In this document: positions 22,380 through 33,163 of the stretch, piece after piece | How positions within the stretch are numbered: the stretch's first letter is position 1 | How the letters are laid out: each line of letters opens with the position of its first letter | Assembly: GCA_025716855.1 (NCBI GenBank) | Contig: JAIXMQ010000040.1 | Location: 124,001-188,000 of the forward strand | Length of the DNA stretch: 64,000 bases | Origin: Pilaira anomala | Taxonomy: Eukaryota > Mucoromycota > Mucoromycetes > Mucorales > Mucoraceae | Reading direction: 5' to 3' | Made by a program: the position numbers and the translations under genes | Notes under the pieces: generated by a model | Database searches by the model: none | What the model was told of the DNA's origin: nothing | Seen by the model: only the letters and a program-made list of their open reading frames with translations

Positions 22380-23930
22380 ACAATTGAATTGTTTTATTTT
22401 TATTTTATTTTTCTACAATTGTTTCAAAATATTACTACTAAAAAAAAAAAACGAAAATTGACTCTATTATTATTATTATTATTTTTAGAAAGACCTAAAG
22501 TCTTGTTCTAAACTATTTTGCTACGAAAGAGAGAGAGTGTGTGTGTGATGATTGAATAAAAGAAACAACCACAAAAAGCTTAAAAAGAGGAAGACCATCT
22601 TTTTTTTTTTTTCGTGTTACACGTTTCTTTTAATAATTCCCGACCAATCTATACTAAAGAAATCTGCAAAAAAAAAAAAAAAAAAAAGAAATTAATTAGT
22701 AGACTAGGCTAATAAAAACCACAATATAGCGAGATCAGATTTCATAAACTTGATCTCATAATTTTCTGGAACTTTGTTTAATTTAGTACGACAATTTTTT
22801 TTTAAAAAAAAAGAAGGGACAAGGTACCCGAAAGTTTCGTTAGAATATATTGCATGATCTGTTAAAAAAAGAGAATGTTATTTTTGTTTCTTAGCTGCCA
22901 GATCATATCAAAAAATGACTATTTTTTTTTTTAAGAGGAACTTAATATAACTACTACAACTGGTTACTTTTCTCAAAAGATGAACCATCTTCTATTATAC
23001 TTCTTTTTTTTTTTTCTAATAATCATGTGATATTTGCTGCAAGTGAAAAGTCTAAAATGAATGCATCTAAATTCCAGAAACAAGTTGGTCTTATAGTATT
23101 GGGGTTGATGCAGCAGCATACCATGCGAGCAGCACTTGATCATAGAAAATTTAAGGACTGTGTGTAGTTATGCAATAAAAAAAAAAAAAAAAAAAAAAAG
23201 AACCGCCAAAACGTTATATGATGCTATTAATAACTTGTCATTAAAAAGTCGCTAGGTGGTTTGAAGTATTATTATTATGCTTTGTGCCACATAAACAATA
23301 CAATTGTCAAAGAGTTAAAACGTTTGTATACAGTATCCATATTGACTAACATAAAAAAAATATAACTTAAGACTATATTTCTAGTTACTCAGGTATAAAG
23401 ATACTACTATTTAGTTATCCAAACCAGTTTGTTACAATCTAAAAGTTCTTTTATTTTACATGTCACACTAAACCTGTCGAGTGTAAATGTGTGATTCAGA
23501 TGGTACAAAAAAAAAAAAAAAAAAAACCTGTGAAAGACCCAATTGGATAAACTCTTTCTATTCTAGATGCTACAACCGAGAAAGAACTAAATAGGGATAC
23601 TTGACAGAAGTACATTATAATATGACGAATGAAAAAAGAGAGAGAAAGGCCTGGTCTCTTTCAGTTTACATTTGATGCTGTTTACAATATCTAGAACATA
23701 ATGGATCATTTTTCTCTTTCATTATCACTTCACAGGTTCTTTTTTTTTTTAAAAAAAAAATAATAGGAGAAGACTTTGAATATGGTAATTTTTATTTTTT
23801 TCTGGTGACCGAAAAAGATCATTCAATCTTATACAGTCGTTCCAACGCCAAAGGGCGGGGTTTTTTTAAAAAAAAAGGGCGGGCCGTATACAGTCCGGCT
23901 GGTGGATATTGTCGGTTACAAAAAAAGTAA
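22380..23930. other. Gene-poor AT-rich region
   Basis: About 1.5 kb without a supported gene. It has many A/T runs (for example 22670-22687 and 23179-23199), a (TAT)n stretch near 22467-22483 and a 36-codon frame at about 23057-23167 that I do not accept. Near 23845-23890 two copies of AAAGGGCGGG flank a T/A stretch, perhaps the edge of the transposon remnant that follows. Confidence 0.5.
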
Positions 23931-23938
23931 TTGTCGGC

Positions 23939-24008
23939 GGTTACGGTTACGGTTACGGTACGCTTTTTTTTATTTTTTTTTGGTACGGTACGGTACGGTA
24001 CGGTACGC
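23939..24008 (+). repeat. GGTTAC hexamer and GGTAC pentamer arrays
   Basis: Three GGTTAC units (23939-23956) run into GGTACGC, followed after a T-rich spacer by five GGTAC units (23982-24006) also ending in GC plus T run. The two modules share the same end (GGTACGCTTTTT). They lie about 180-250 bp upstream of the transposase remnant. Confidence 0.9.
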
Positions 24009-24186
24009 TTTTTATGTAATATGAACGATAGGAGGAAAAGATGCTACTGAGTTTAATTCATAGCGCTTAACCATATTTTAATTAACAGAATCATATAATT
24101 TTTTACATAATTGTCGAAGGACAAGATTTAATTTTGTCGGTTCCTTCTTTTTTCTTTTTCTTTTTCAAGCTTTTGAGATCTCTACA

Positions 24187-25410
24187 ATGACAAATACTTT
24201 TTATTTCGAAGATGGAATGGACAACCTTTTCGATGAGCATGGTGAAAGAGTTTATGATCCCATGGAAGGTATCTTAACAGAAATTACAGACCCAAACATT
24301 GTACTTGAAACAATAACTAGCCGCAAGAGTTATTTAGCTAATAAACCTGCCGAAAAGAATATTGTAGTGAAAGAGGCTAAAGAAAAAAACACTTTAGACG
24401 ATAAGTAGTCTGCCAAATCAGCAGTTTACAACACTTATACAGACAAGAAAAGAGAGGATTTTATTGATAAAATGATTGAAAATCCTGAAGAGAAAGGAAA
24501 TATCACTTGATTTTCCAAAGAACTCTTGATTAACCCACGTACTGCGGAAAGATGGTGGAAAACATACAAAAAGACGGGAGAGGTACCCTATAAAAAATCA
24601 AAGAATAATAGTGGTCCAAAGAGCACTTTCACTGCGAAACATGAGGTCTATATTAAGAATTTGATAGATGATGATTCTCAGCTCTTTGCTAATGACATTA
24701 TAGAAAAACTGACTAAACAATTCCAGGACTTTTCTATATCAAAGTCGCAGCTTAATCATCATTTGAGGAATATTATGCAGATTACCGTCAAAAAGCCTCA
24801 TTTTGAAGCCGAAGTTAGGAACTCTGTTGACAATTTGGAGACAAGATACGAGTGGTTTATGAACTGGAAGGATAAAGATCTGGACTATACAGAAAATTGC
24901 GTGTTTATTGATGAAGCCGGGTTTCATATAAATATGAGAAATAACTGGGCTAGATCACCAGCTGGAACTCGCGCTGTGGTTAAAACTGCAAAAACAAGAG
25001 CAACTTCTCACTCGGTTATTGGAGCCATCCATTCGTCTGCAGTGCTTCATGTCGTTTTGAAAAAGCCCCCTCCCAAACCTGAATTAGACACTGTTGCCAA
25101 AAAGAAGAGAAAGGGTAACAGTGGAAAGAAAAGAGGTGTAGTTTAGACTAACGACGACGAAGGAACTCAGGAGGATGACATCAGTGTAGTTGATGTAAAA
25201 CCAGCTTCAAAAGGTACAACAACTGCTCATTTTATTAAGTTTATCAATGAGCTCCTTAATATTATGGATAAGGATGAATCTTTAAAGGGCAGTTATTTAG
25301 TGATGGATAATGCTAGTATCCATAAGTCAAAACCAATGATTCGAAAAATCGAGGCTAGAGGTTATTGTTTTAGATGGGAAAGAGAAAATAAGGTAAAACT
25401 TAAAGAATAA
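24187..25410 (+). mobile_element. IS630/Tc1-mariner-type transposase pseudogene
   Basis: One reading frame from 24187 to the TAA at 25408-25410 is interrupted by TAG (24406), TGA (24508) and TAG (25144), with no frameshift. The middle has a helix-turn-helix region (INPRTAERWWKTYKKTGEVP) and the DDE signatures VFIDEAGFHINMRNNWARS (first Asp at 24910) and LVMDNASIHKS (second Asp at 25306), 132 residues apart. After the second Asp the reading passes straight from RGYCF to RWERENKVKLKE, so the region carrying the third acidic residue and the proline-rich ELNPIE-type motif is missing, an internal deletion. A basic KKKRKGNSGKKRG stretch may have been a nuclear signal. This is a dead copy; it could only move if supplied in trans. 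Terminal inverted repeats were not identified. Confidence 0.88.
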
Positions 25411-26179
25411 AAAGATACGAAGGAAGTATTGTTAAAACTCTGTTACGATAGTTTTTATTTATAAAGAAAGATATAAAATCAGACAAGGAGAAAACTACCT
25501 AAATGATGGTCATATTTATATGTTTTCTTTAGCGGAAACATACGGAAAGTGATATCAATTGATATCATAGAAGATGTATATAAATATGGTAAAGGTAAGT
25601 ATGTTCATGATGATTATTGGTTATAAGTTATAATGATGATAATAAAGATGTGATGTAATTTGCTATGATATAATTTTGTTATGATAATAATTTGCTATGA
25701 TATTATAATGCCTTCTTCCTATGTTACATTCTAGATTCTTCTCAGTTATAATTACGCGAGTTACTTTGATCGGAAATTCATGCAAGGTTAAACAAACTCT
25801 TGTTACTGTCACTTTTCATATATGACAACCTGTTATGTTATTGACCTATGAGAAAGTAATGTGGTTTGCCTATGCCAGCATTAAACCATGATCTTGCTTT
25901 AATAATAATTATAATAAAATAATATATATATAATAACTACAATGATCACGTATTTATTTAGCTGTGTCTATAAGCATCCTCAACACTAAATAAAAACCTA
26001 ATAAACAGTCGCTCTTATTTTGTAAAAACCATCAAAAACACCACAACAATTAATACTAATAATAAAGAACTTATACTTAGTATAAATTGTTTAAAATAAA
26101 TAGGAGGTGGAACACTTTACATTAATCGCTTTTATTAATCTTGTTGTCTTTTAACCTCAATAACGAAAATAAATATTTT
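25411..26179. other. Transposon 3' flank and gene-poor DNA
   Basis: About 770 bp. The first ~60 bp after the transposase stop (DTKEVLLKLCYDSF in the same frame) still resemble a transposase tail. The rest is AT-rich with TATGATA-type short repeats near 25620-25700 and no recognisable gene. Confidence 0.45.
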
Positions 26180-26817
26180 CTATTTAGCTGCTACTTCTTT
26201 ATTTTTGTACTTGGTGAATTGAACTCGAAGGCTATTAGTGTTTTTATATCCAAATAAAATTCCCTCCTTCAATCCTTTAGAAAGACATAATTTCCAATCC
26301 ATTCTCTTTCCATTTTCGTCTCTTTCCTTTTTAAATGTATCTACAAATTCCATTCCTTCTTTATACACATCTCTTGATGAAGTGGTAATTGTAGGTGCGG
26401 TTGTAAGTATGTTTTCAGTGCTTTTTTCAGTCTTCATATCATCATATAGTCGTTTCTTTTGATTAATTTGATTTTTTTTTTTTTATTTGTTCAGTAATGG
26501 TATGAAGTGGCTCTTCTTCGGTTTGAATAGTAGACAACATATTTTTGTAATCTTGAAGTTGAGTATCACAAAATTTATTAAGCTCTTCTGAAATCAAAAC
26601 GTCTCTGTAGTACATTTCTTGAAAAGATTTCTTTGCAATCTCGTACAAAAAAATGAGGGTTGGGTCCTCACATCTTGGTAATAAGGTGATTGCGCTTGCT
26701 TGATACGTTAAAAACATTCCTAGGGCAATCAAGGGATTCAGTGATCCTTCTATGTTGATGTGGGTGCTGGGTAAAAGAGTAGTAGTAAAATCACGGATGA
26801 ATTTTTCTCCAACTAGC
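26180..26817 (-). pseudogene. Orphan ORF split by a 13-A run
   Basis: Minus-strand open frame from about 26817 to 26463 (118 codons, no clear ATG before the one at GMFL) ends just after an A13 tract (26484-26472). Shifting frame once in that tract joins it to the frame ending at 26180 (VQFTKYKNKEVAAK). Joined, it reads as a ~200-residue hydrophilic protein with charged helices. I recognise no family. The break could be real decay, a homopolymer sequencing error, or two unrelated frames. It lies between two transposon remnants, so it may be transposon-borne cargo or relic. Confidence 0.35.
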
Positions 26818-27400
26818 CGTTAAGCCACCAAAATACTTACCAGTTTTTTTTAAGTATAATACTGGTTTTTTTCACAAAAAAACAGGTAATTTTTTCTTTT
26901 TTTACTTATAATTTGGACAAAAAAGAAAAAAGGATCATTTTCTATTTGAGATTTATTAGACAAAATGAATCATTTATTTTTTGATAAAATTATTAGACTT
27001 ACCATTGAAAACAACATGTTTTATGCACAGGTTTTTTTTTTCTTGGAACAATCTCTTCTCTAGATAAGGAGTGTGGCAAAAGAAGAGATTAAAAATGGAG
27101 CGGTAAGGAAGGTTCATTTTGAAATATATATAAAAAGAAGAAAGTGAAAGAAAAGAACAAAATAAAAAAAAAAGGATTATTTATAATGAAAAAAAAACCC
27201 CCCCTGTTTGTCTGGCGTATAAGAAAAAAAACCTGCCTGTATGCCATGTGAAAAAAAAAATTGATATAATGGTGTATTTCATGCAAAAGTTATAAAAAAC
27301 CTTATTCACGTGACGATGTGCCTGGTTATACTTTTTATAAATCCGGATAAAAGTCATCCATGATCTTACTACCTTTTTTTTACCGACTTCCATGATTATA
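26818..27400. other. Gene-poor region with short inverted repeats
   Basis: About 580 bp of AT-rich DNA. An imperfect inverted repeat ACCAGT...ACTGGT is at about 26839-26866. Poly-A/poly-C stretches at 27186-27205 create spurious frames. Nothing supported. Confidence 0.45.
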
Positions 27401-27477
27401 ACTTACATTGGGCGGCTTTTCAATTTCCAAAGGGCAGTTTTTCGAAACTCAAAGTTCGCTTTTCGTACAAGAGATAA

Positions 27478-28200
27478 AATGACTACTCACTTTTTTTTAT
27501 GAGGACGGCCAAGGAAATGATGCTATGGACTAGGACGAGGAAGCTACTTATTTTCATCTAAGAACTCTAACTCGTATTAGAAATTACTGCAAGAAGCAAG
27601 AGAAGGAAGGGACCATCATCAAAAGATGACTTAGAGAATCTTGTGATACTGATATGGAGGATATTATTAACCATAGTTAAAATTTAGACAAAAGTATACC
27701 ACAAATATTCTATAACGAACAACAACCGAATCAAACTGTTAAATACGGTTAATCCGGGCGCTTAGCAGGCGGCATAAACGAGCGAACGGCACAAAAACTC
27801 AAGGAGGACAAAGATTGGAATATTTTTTTTTTAAAACGAATTTGGTCAATCGAACAAAACCACAATTAGATGATAAACATAAGGTTCACCTTTTAAGAGT
27901 CTTTACGATAACTGGCCACAAGCACGAGTGTTTGATGCAATGGACTCCCTTTCCCAAAAATTCTCGACGGATTATCTGACTGGGAAGAAAGGTACCGTCC
28001 ACAACTTTTTGAAGGATGAGTGCAACCTTTCATTCAAAAAAAAAAAAAAAAAAAAAAAAAAAATTATACGCCTGCCGGCTGCTAGAAATAGTCCAGACAA
28101 GATTCAAGCTCGCAAGGTTTGGGTTATTAAATGGGGGTGATACGGATATGAACTATTTGACAACATATATTATACTGATTTTAAAGTTATTTGTTGCTTG
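27478..28200 (+). mobile_element. Heavily eroded IS630/Tc1-mariner transposase fragment
   Basis: Begins with an ATG at about 27479 (MTTHFF... then, after a T-run shift, EDGQGNDAMD), matching the start of the neighbouring transposase (MTNTFYFEDGMDNLFDEHG). Then come several stops and shifts, an in-frame helix-turn-helix-like part (KPQLDDKHKVHLL...), and 27928-28140, which reads FDAMDSLSQKFSTDYLTGKKG, an A28 interruption, then LPAARNSPDKIQARKVWVIKWG and DTDMNYLTTYIIL. That is the segment just before the first catalytic Asp in this transposase type. The DDE core itself is absent. It is a dead 5' fragment. Confidence 0.65.
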
Positions 28201-28718
28201 ATACAATCTATTGTCTAAATAAGGTGTGTAGTTAAACAAAAGATTAGAATGAGGTTACTGATAGGAAATATTTATGTTTTGAAATTAAAAAAAAAGTGAA
28301 ATGAGAAAAATATATATATTTAAATAAAAGAGGATTTCTGCTTTTCTAATGTCCAATAATAAATTTAGTATTTAACTTTATTCTATTATACCAGTCTACT
28401 TTAAAAAAATAACATTGCAGTCACCACCTGTAATAATATTCTTTCTTTTGTAAAGCAATCAAATTTATTTTTATAGCAATGTATATAATGTGATATTCAA
28501 ATATATAAGTTAAATATAGACATGCGCTCACTTGGTAACTGCATAGTATTCCCCCCCCCCCTTTTTTTTAGCCTGAATATATATACATACGTACTGTTGA
28601 CAATAACGTGGCCTCTTTATTTGATCACTCTCATTGTAAGCTTTTTGTGAACTTGGTTTATACAAAAACCGTTTTATTCTTTTTCTTTCTTGTTTTGCTA
28701 ACATTTTAAATAAAAATA
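28201..28718. other. Promoter side of the F-box gene
   Basis: About 520 bp with AT-rich DNA and a C11 run (about 28550-28561). It contains the upstream region of the F-box gene; no other gene is seen. Confidence 0.5.
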
Positions 28719-30761
28719 ATGAATATCCCAAACGAAATTTACGCCCAAATTTTTAAATATCTTAATCCTCGTGATATTCGACAATGTCTTTTAGTATGCA
28801 TGGACTGGAATCACTTATTGACTAGTAGCAGCAAATTCAAAGAGCTAACGATTGTTAAAGATAATATAGTAGCTTTCAAAGCACGTCTTGATAAAGATAA
28901 ACACTACAAAAACTGGATTTGGGTAAAGGAGCTTAGAATAGCTAAGCCAATCATCCCACCCTCCTCCTTTCATTTAACTCATTATGATGATAGTGAAAGA
29001 AAAAATTATGATGATGAACTTTTACCAACACTTACCAAGAAACAGTTTTTAAAATTGATTTCTAGCTTGCCTAACCTTCAAAAAATTATAATTAGTAGTA
29101 GTAGTAGTGAGGAATGCAAAACGTTTTACTTGAAGTGGTTATTCGAGGTAAATACTAATGAAAATTTGATCAGACTTGAAGAGATCTACGACTCAGACTA
29201 CTATTATGTGGATAAAGATTGTGCACTTCACTCGGATGGATTAATTAAAATTAATTATTCAAGGGGCCATTGTGATTTTTATACTGATCTTTATTTCAAA
29301 TTTCATAATTCCCTTACATCTGTCTCTATCTATTATGGGCCCAACTCAATAATAAAGCACAAGTATGGTGGTATTTCAAAGTATTTAAGTCATTTCAAAA
29401 ACTTAACTCATTTAAGTTACGTCGGTGAAGAAAACATCACATTATACAAACTACAAACTGCTTGTCCTCATTTAACAAAATTACATTTCGAACTTGTTCG
29501 GTCCTTTCCCATGTACGAAATTGGTGCTAATGGTTTCTACTATCATCATGGTTTAAGAGAACTGATATTGTCTGTTCCTTATATCACTGCAAGCTTTACC
29601 AATGTAATCACAGAGCAATTGCCTGCGTCAGTACAAGAGCTACGTATCTATATGTATGATGTTGATATGTACAGCTGGGTAAAAAAAATAGTAGGCCTTG
29701 AAAGGACATTAAAATTGGTAAATCGTATGAGCAAGATCAATAGAGTTAAATTCGATTGTATAGGAGATAAGGAATATAAAGATGAAATATTTATGACAAC
29801 ATTTTTTAAAATTTTAAACACTCTGAAAGACGGTAGAAAATTTAATTGTACTGGATATTTTAAAGAAAGTGAAACTGCACATCAACACATACGCGTTACT
29901 GAAACATATTTAGACTTCATGTATGGATTAAAATACCAAGAATTTGCAGGAGAAGCAAACGCAGCTGGTCTCGACTTGATCTCTCCTACTAGTGAATCGG
30001 TTTTGATTGGTGGTCCTGAAATTATGAACAAGGTGGAATTTTGTGTTTCTCCAAGAAATGAAGCACCAGAACACTATTATAAGCTCTTGAGCTACTTTTT
30101 AAACAACTGTCCGAATCTTCAACACTTGAAATGCTATGGAGATTTCAGTGGTTTGGAATTGTGCCCGACTGTTGCTGTCTTTTGTGGTAAGAAATTTGAA
30201 TTCTCTAATCCCCCACGGAAAAACTTGGAAGTAGTCAAACTGAAGAATTTAATACCTTCGCGAGACTTTTTAAATCTTTTACGATTTCATCTTCCCAATG
30301 TTAATTATATGATTTTCAAGTATAGCTTTAAAATAGTTAAATTCGGTAAAATTGAGCCACCTAAAGATATCATAGTTGATTTAAGGAATTTTGGAAACTT
30401 GGAGATGATTTGTTTCGATGTACGGCTACTGAGAAGCTGTATGAATATGTGTAATATAGTTTTTGAATACCTTGATGGAGAAGTACAGTACTATGTATGC
30501 ACAGCCTACCCCATGAAACTTGTATCTATCCCTGTCAATTATAGGAAATTGTATGATACCTATACCATTACTTTTAAATGTGAAAAGATTAGAAGGTTTG
30601 TTTTACATAATGGCTGTGATGATTCTGAAAGAGGGAAAGACAGAGATGACTTTGTTGAGATTAATTATGGTGGCCGTCCAAAAAACCCGCTCAGTGAACT
30701 ACAATATCAACCTCCTCGACACAATTTACGATATAGTTTATATTATTCCCCTTTTATATAA
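28719..30761 (+). CDS. F-box protein with leucine-rich-repeat-like body
   Basis: Single-exon protein of 680 residues starting MNIPNEIYAQIFKYLNPRD. Residues ~1-45 form an F-box (IPNEIYAQIFKYL, then CLLVCMDWNHLL), which binds SKP1 in SCF ubiquitin ligases. The rest alternates leucine-rich strands and helices (LPNLQKIIISS, LTHLSYVGEEN, CPHLTKLHFEL, CPNLQHLKCYG), an irregular LRR fold used for substrate recognition; this family is large and fast-evolving in Mucorales. The ATG follows a short AT-rich leader. The absence of introns contrasts with its neighbours and suggests a lineage-expanded or retro-copied gene (inference). A degenerate partial copy lies about 500 bp downstream. Confidence 0.83.
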   Translation: MNIPNEIYAQIFKYLNPRDIRQCLLVCMDWNHLLTSSSKFKELTIVKDNIVAFKARLDKDKHYKNWIWVKELRIAKPIIPPSSFHLTHYDDSERKNYDDELLPTLTKKQFLKLISSLPNLQKIIISSSSSEECKTFYLKWLFEVNTNENLIRLEEIYDSDYYYVDKDCALHSDGLIKINYSRGHCDFYTDLYFKFHNSLTSVSIYYGPNSIIKHKYGGISKYLSHFKNLTHLSYVGEENITLYKLQTACPHLTKLHFELVRSFPMYEIGANGFYYHHGLRELILSVPYITASFTNVITEQLPASVQELRIYMYDVDMYSWVKKIVGLERTLKLVNRMSKINRVKFDCIGDKEYKDEIFMTTFFKILNTLKDGRKFNCTGYFKESETAHQHIRVTETYLDFMYGLKYQEFAGEANAAGLDLISPTSESVLIGGPEIMNKVEFCVSPRNEAPEHYYKLLSYFLNNCPNLQHLKCYGDFSGLELCPTVAVFCGKKFEFSNPPRKNLEVVKLKNLIPSRDFLNLLRFHLPNVNYMIFKYSFKIVKFGKIEPPKDIIVDLRNFGNLEMICFDVRLLRSCMNMCNIVFEYLDGEVQYYVCTAYPMKLVSIPVNYRKLYDTYTITFKCEKIRRFVLHNGCDDSERGKDRDDFVEINYGGRPKNPLSELQYQPPRHNLRYSLYYSPFI

Positions 30762-31259
30762 TTCACGGAGTTCAATTGTTAACAGCTTTTTTACATGTAT
30801 ATACTTGTTGATGTGGTGTACTAAAATAGTAGAAAAAAATATGATGAGTAAATAAAATATAAAATGTACTAAATGAGGTAAAAAAAAAAATAAAAGTTCC
30901 TATTACAAAAATAAACCCCGGGTTACAAGCTTGTCTGTGTATTGTGTGAGCACAAAAAGAGTTACCCTAGAGTGTCAAAAATTTATTTTTTGGAAAGATT
31001 TTTGCATGACAAGCCAAAAAGAAAGTGCATTTTGTTTTATATATGAGGTAGTAAAAAGGAGAGAAAGAGAAGGTAAGTGAATGTAGATATTATAATAATT
31101 ATGAAAAAGAAGAGGCAAGTTTACGTCCGTATATTGAATTATAGTTTACACATGGAAATAGACTACTTTAAATAATTTTGTATATCAATACATAATTCTT
31201 CGCATAATACACATCATCGTTTGCATCATATACTGGTCATTTTCCTCCAGCCTTAAAAA
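30762..31259. other. 3' flank of the F-box gene
   Basis: About 500 bp of AT-rich DNA. CCGGGTTACAAGCTTGTCTG at about 30918 resembles CCGGGTTATAGGCCTGTTTG at about 32711, downstream of the pseudogene copy, so this flank was part of the duplicated unit. No gene seen. Confidence 0.5.
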
Positions 31260-32036
31260 TAGCAAAACGTTACAGATGGACGTTTGGAATTCGTATATGA
31301 ATTTTTAAGATTTTGCTAAAGAATTAAATAAACAGCTGTTTCGGATCTGGCCTCTCCCAATAAAACTGTTTTGAACGATGGCCCTGAAATCATAAATTTT
31401 CTGTTTCTTCAATAAATGAATCTCCAGAATACTACTATAAGCTCTTGGTTTGTTTGTTTTTAAAACGCTGTCCAAACCTCCGATACTTGAAATGATATGG
31501 AGACTTTAGTAGTTTGGAATTGTTTTCGAATAGTCCATACAATGTTGACTCTCGAAAAAGCTTGGAAGTTGTCCAACTGACGAATTTTTTTCCCCTCTCA
31601 GGACTTTTTAACTCTTTTAGGATCTTTTAAATTTGAGGAACAGAACCATCACTGTGACAACAAAATTCGGTAGAATTGAACCATCTATAGTATGTAGTAG
31701 TAGATTTAAGGAATTGTGGAAACTTGGAGATCATTTTTTTCGATGTAGGTACGATTATTGTATACGCATAAGAAGGAAAAGTGTCCCTTAATTTTTGAAT
31801 ACCCTGATGGAGAAATTCAACGCTACTATGGCTCAACCGAACCTAGGATGAGATTTAAATTTTTCTCACTCGATGATTATTGCATACCGTTGTATGATGC
31901 CGACACGATCACCTTTAAATGTGAAAAGAATAAAAGATTTGTTTTACATTCCGGCTGTATTGACATTGATAGTGAAGATCGATATGATGTATATGGTCGA
32001 TATGATCGAGACAGACCTCCCAGAGAACATGAATAG
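31260..32036 (+). pseudogene. Degenerate tandem copy of the F-box gene 3' half
   Basis: Matches the intact gene's C-terminal ~280 residues in pieces and in the same order. Examples are YYKLL...F-x-x-C-PNL-x-x-LK-YGDFS-x-L (around 31425-31520), KFGRIEPS (31662-31690), and the longest open part from about 31779, FEYPDGEIQRYYG...ADTITFKCEKNKRFVLHSGC, against FEYLDGEVQYYV...TYTITFKCEKIRRFVLHNGC. Several stops and frameshifts interrupt it, and no F-box end is present. The 3' flank (TTCAATTATTGACAAC) also matches the intact gene's flank (TTCAATTGTTAACAG). A non-functional product of tandem duplication. Confidence 0.8.
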
Positions 32037-32350
32037 TATGTCGATTTTATCCATGGCCGTGCAGCATACTATGCCACTATGTAATGACAAATCTTGCATG
32101 TCAGAAATAATTAATCAAACTTGCCCTTCATTTTGTCATTCACAGTAGAATTCAATTATTGACAACTTTTATATATTTAATTATATCTTTAATGTTGCTT
32201 TATTACATTGAAGCAAAATAGGAAGAATAAATAAAGCATAATATATTAAATTAAGTCTTTTTTTTTTTTAAAAAAAAAGACTATTACTATCTAACACAAC
32301 TTTTATTGCAGTGATACATGCTTGCTTTAGTATGGTAATTCCTGGTGTAT

Positions 32351-32384
<34 letters not shown>

Positions 32385-33163
32385 CCAATAACTATATAAG
32401 TGTACAGTGCTTACATACATACGGTACCAGTTGACGGATTTAAAGGAAACTAATTTGGTTTGTATAGCTGATACTGATGTATGTACACATATTTTTTAGT
32501 TAAAAAAAAACACAATTGATGTTACCCAAGTTGTCAATTTAATAGACTCGTTTTGTACAACTAAGAATCTAAAAATATGATTAAAAAAAGACGGATCTTA
32601 TTTTAATGCATGACAAGGTACTATAAAAAGGTGTATTATTCCTTTTAAAGTGGTATATATATATATATAAATAAAACTTACTAATTAAAAAGGTTGGACA
32701 ATAAGAAAAACCGGGTTATAGGCCTGTTTGTATTATATATATTATTCCCTCGTGTTAAAGAGTGGTGATAATTTATTTTTGGGAGTTTTATAAGGAGTTT
32801 GAATGAAACAATAGAGAATCATGTAAACAAATGCTGAGTAACTAACTACCAGCTGATAACATTACACTATTTGATTTTTATTTATTATTATTATGCTAAG
32901 CCTCCTTTATCGTTTTTAAAATAAACGATACAGATTGAACATTATATATATATATATATGAAAGAAAGAAGGAGAGAATGAGAAAATCCTTGTATATATC
33001 GTATCAAAGAAAGACGTAATAGATTACGAGATGTAAATAAACAAGATGTTTCATATCAGAGAAAAAAAGAGGAGAAAATAGAGTGTATTCGCATTAGTAA
33101 AAATTGTTTATCTTTTCCCCTTTTTTTCCTTGTACAAATATATATATATATTTTTTTTGGGTG
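32037..33163. other. Gene-poor region upstream of the TMBIM-like gene
   Basis: About 1.1 kb. The first part continues the decayed F-box duplication. A T27-type run is at about 32354-32380 and (TA)n at 32654-32668 and 32944-32959. The last ~150 bp form the promoter and leader of the TMBIM-like gene. Confidence 0.5.

Noticed and set aside
23830..25600. Terminal inverted repeats of the transposon
   Set aside because: TACAGTC-type motifs near 23834 and 23889 were considered, but no matching inverted copy was found downstream by eye.
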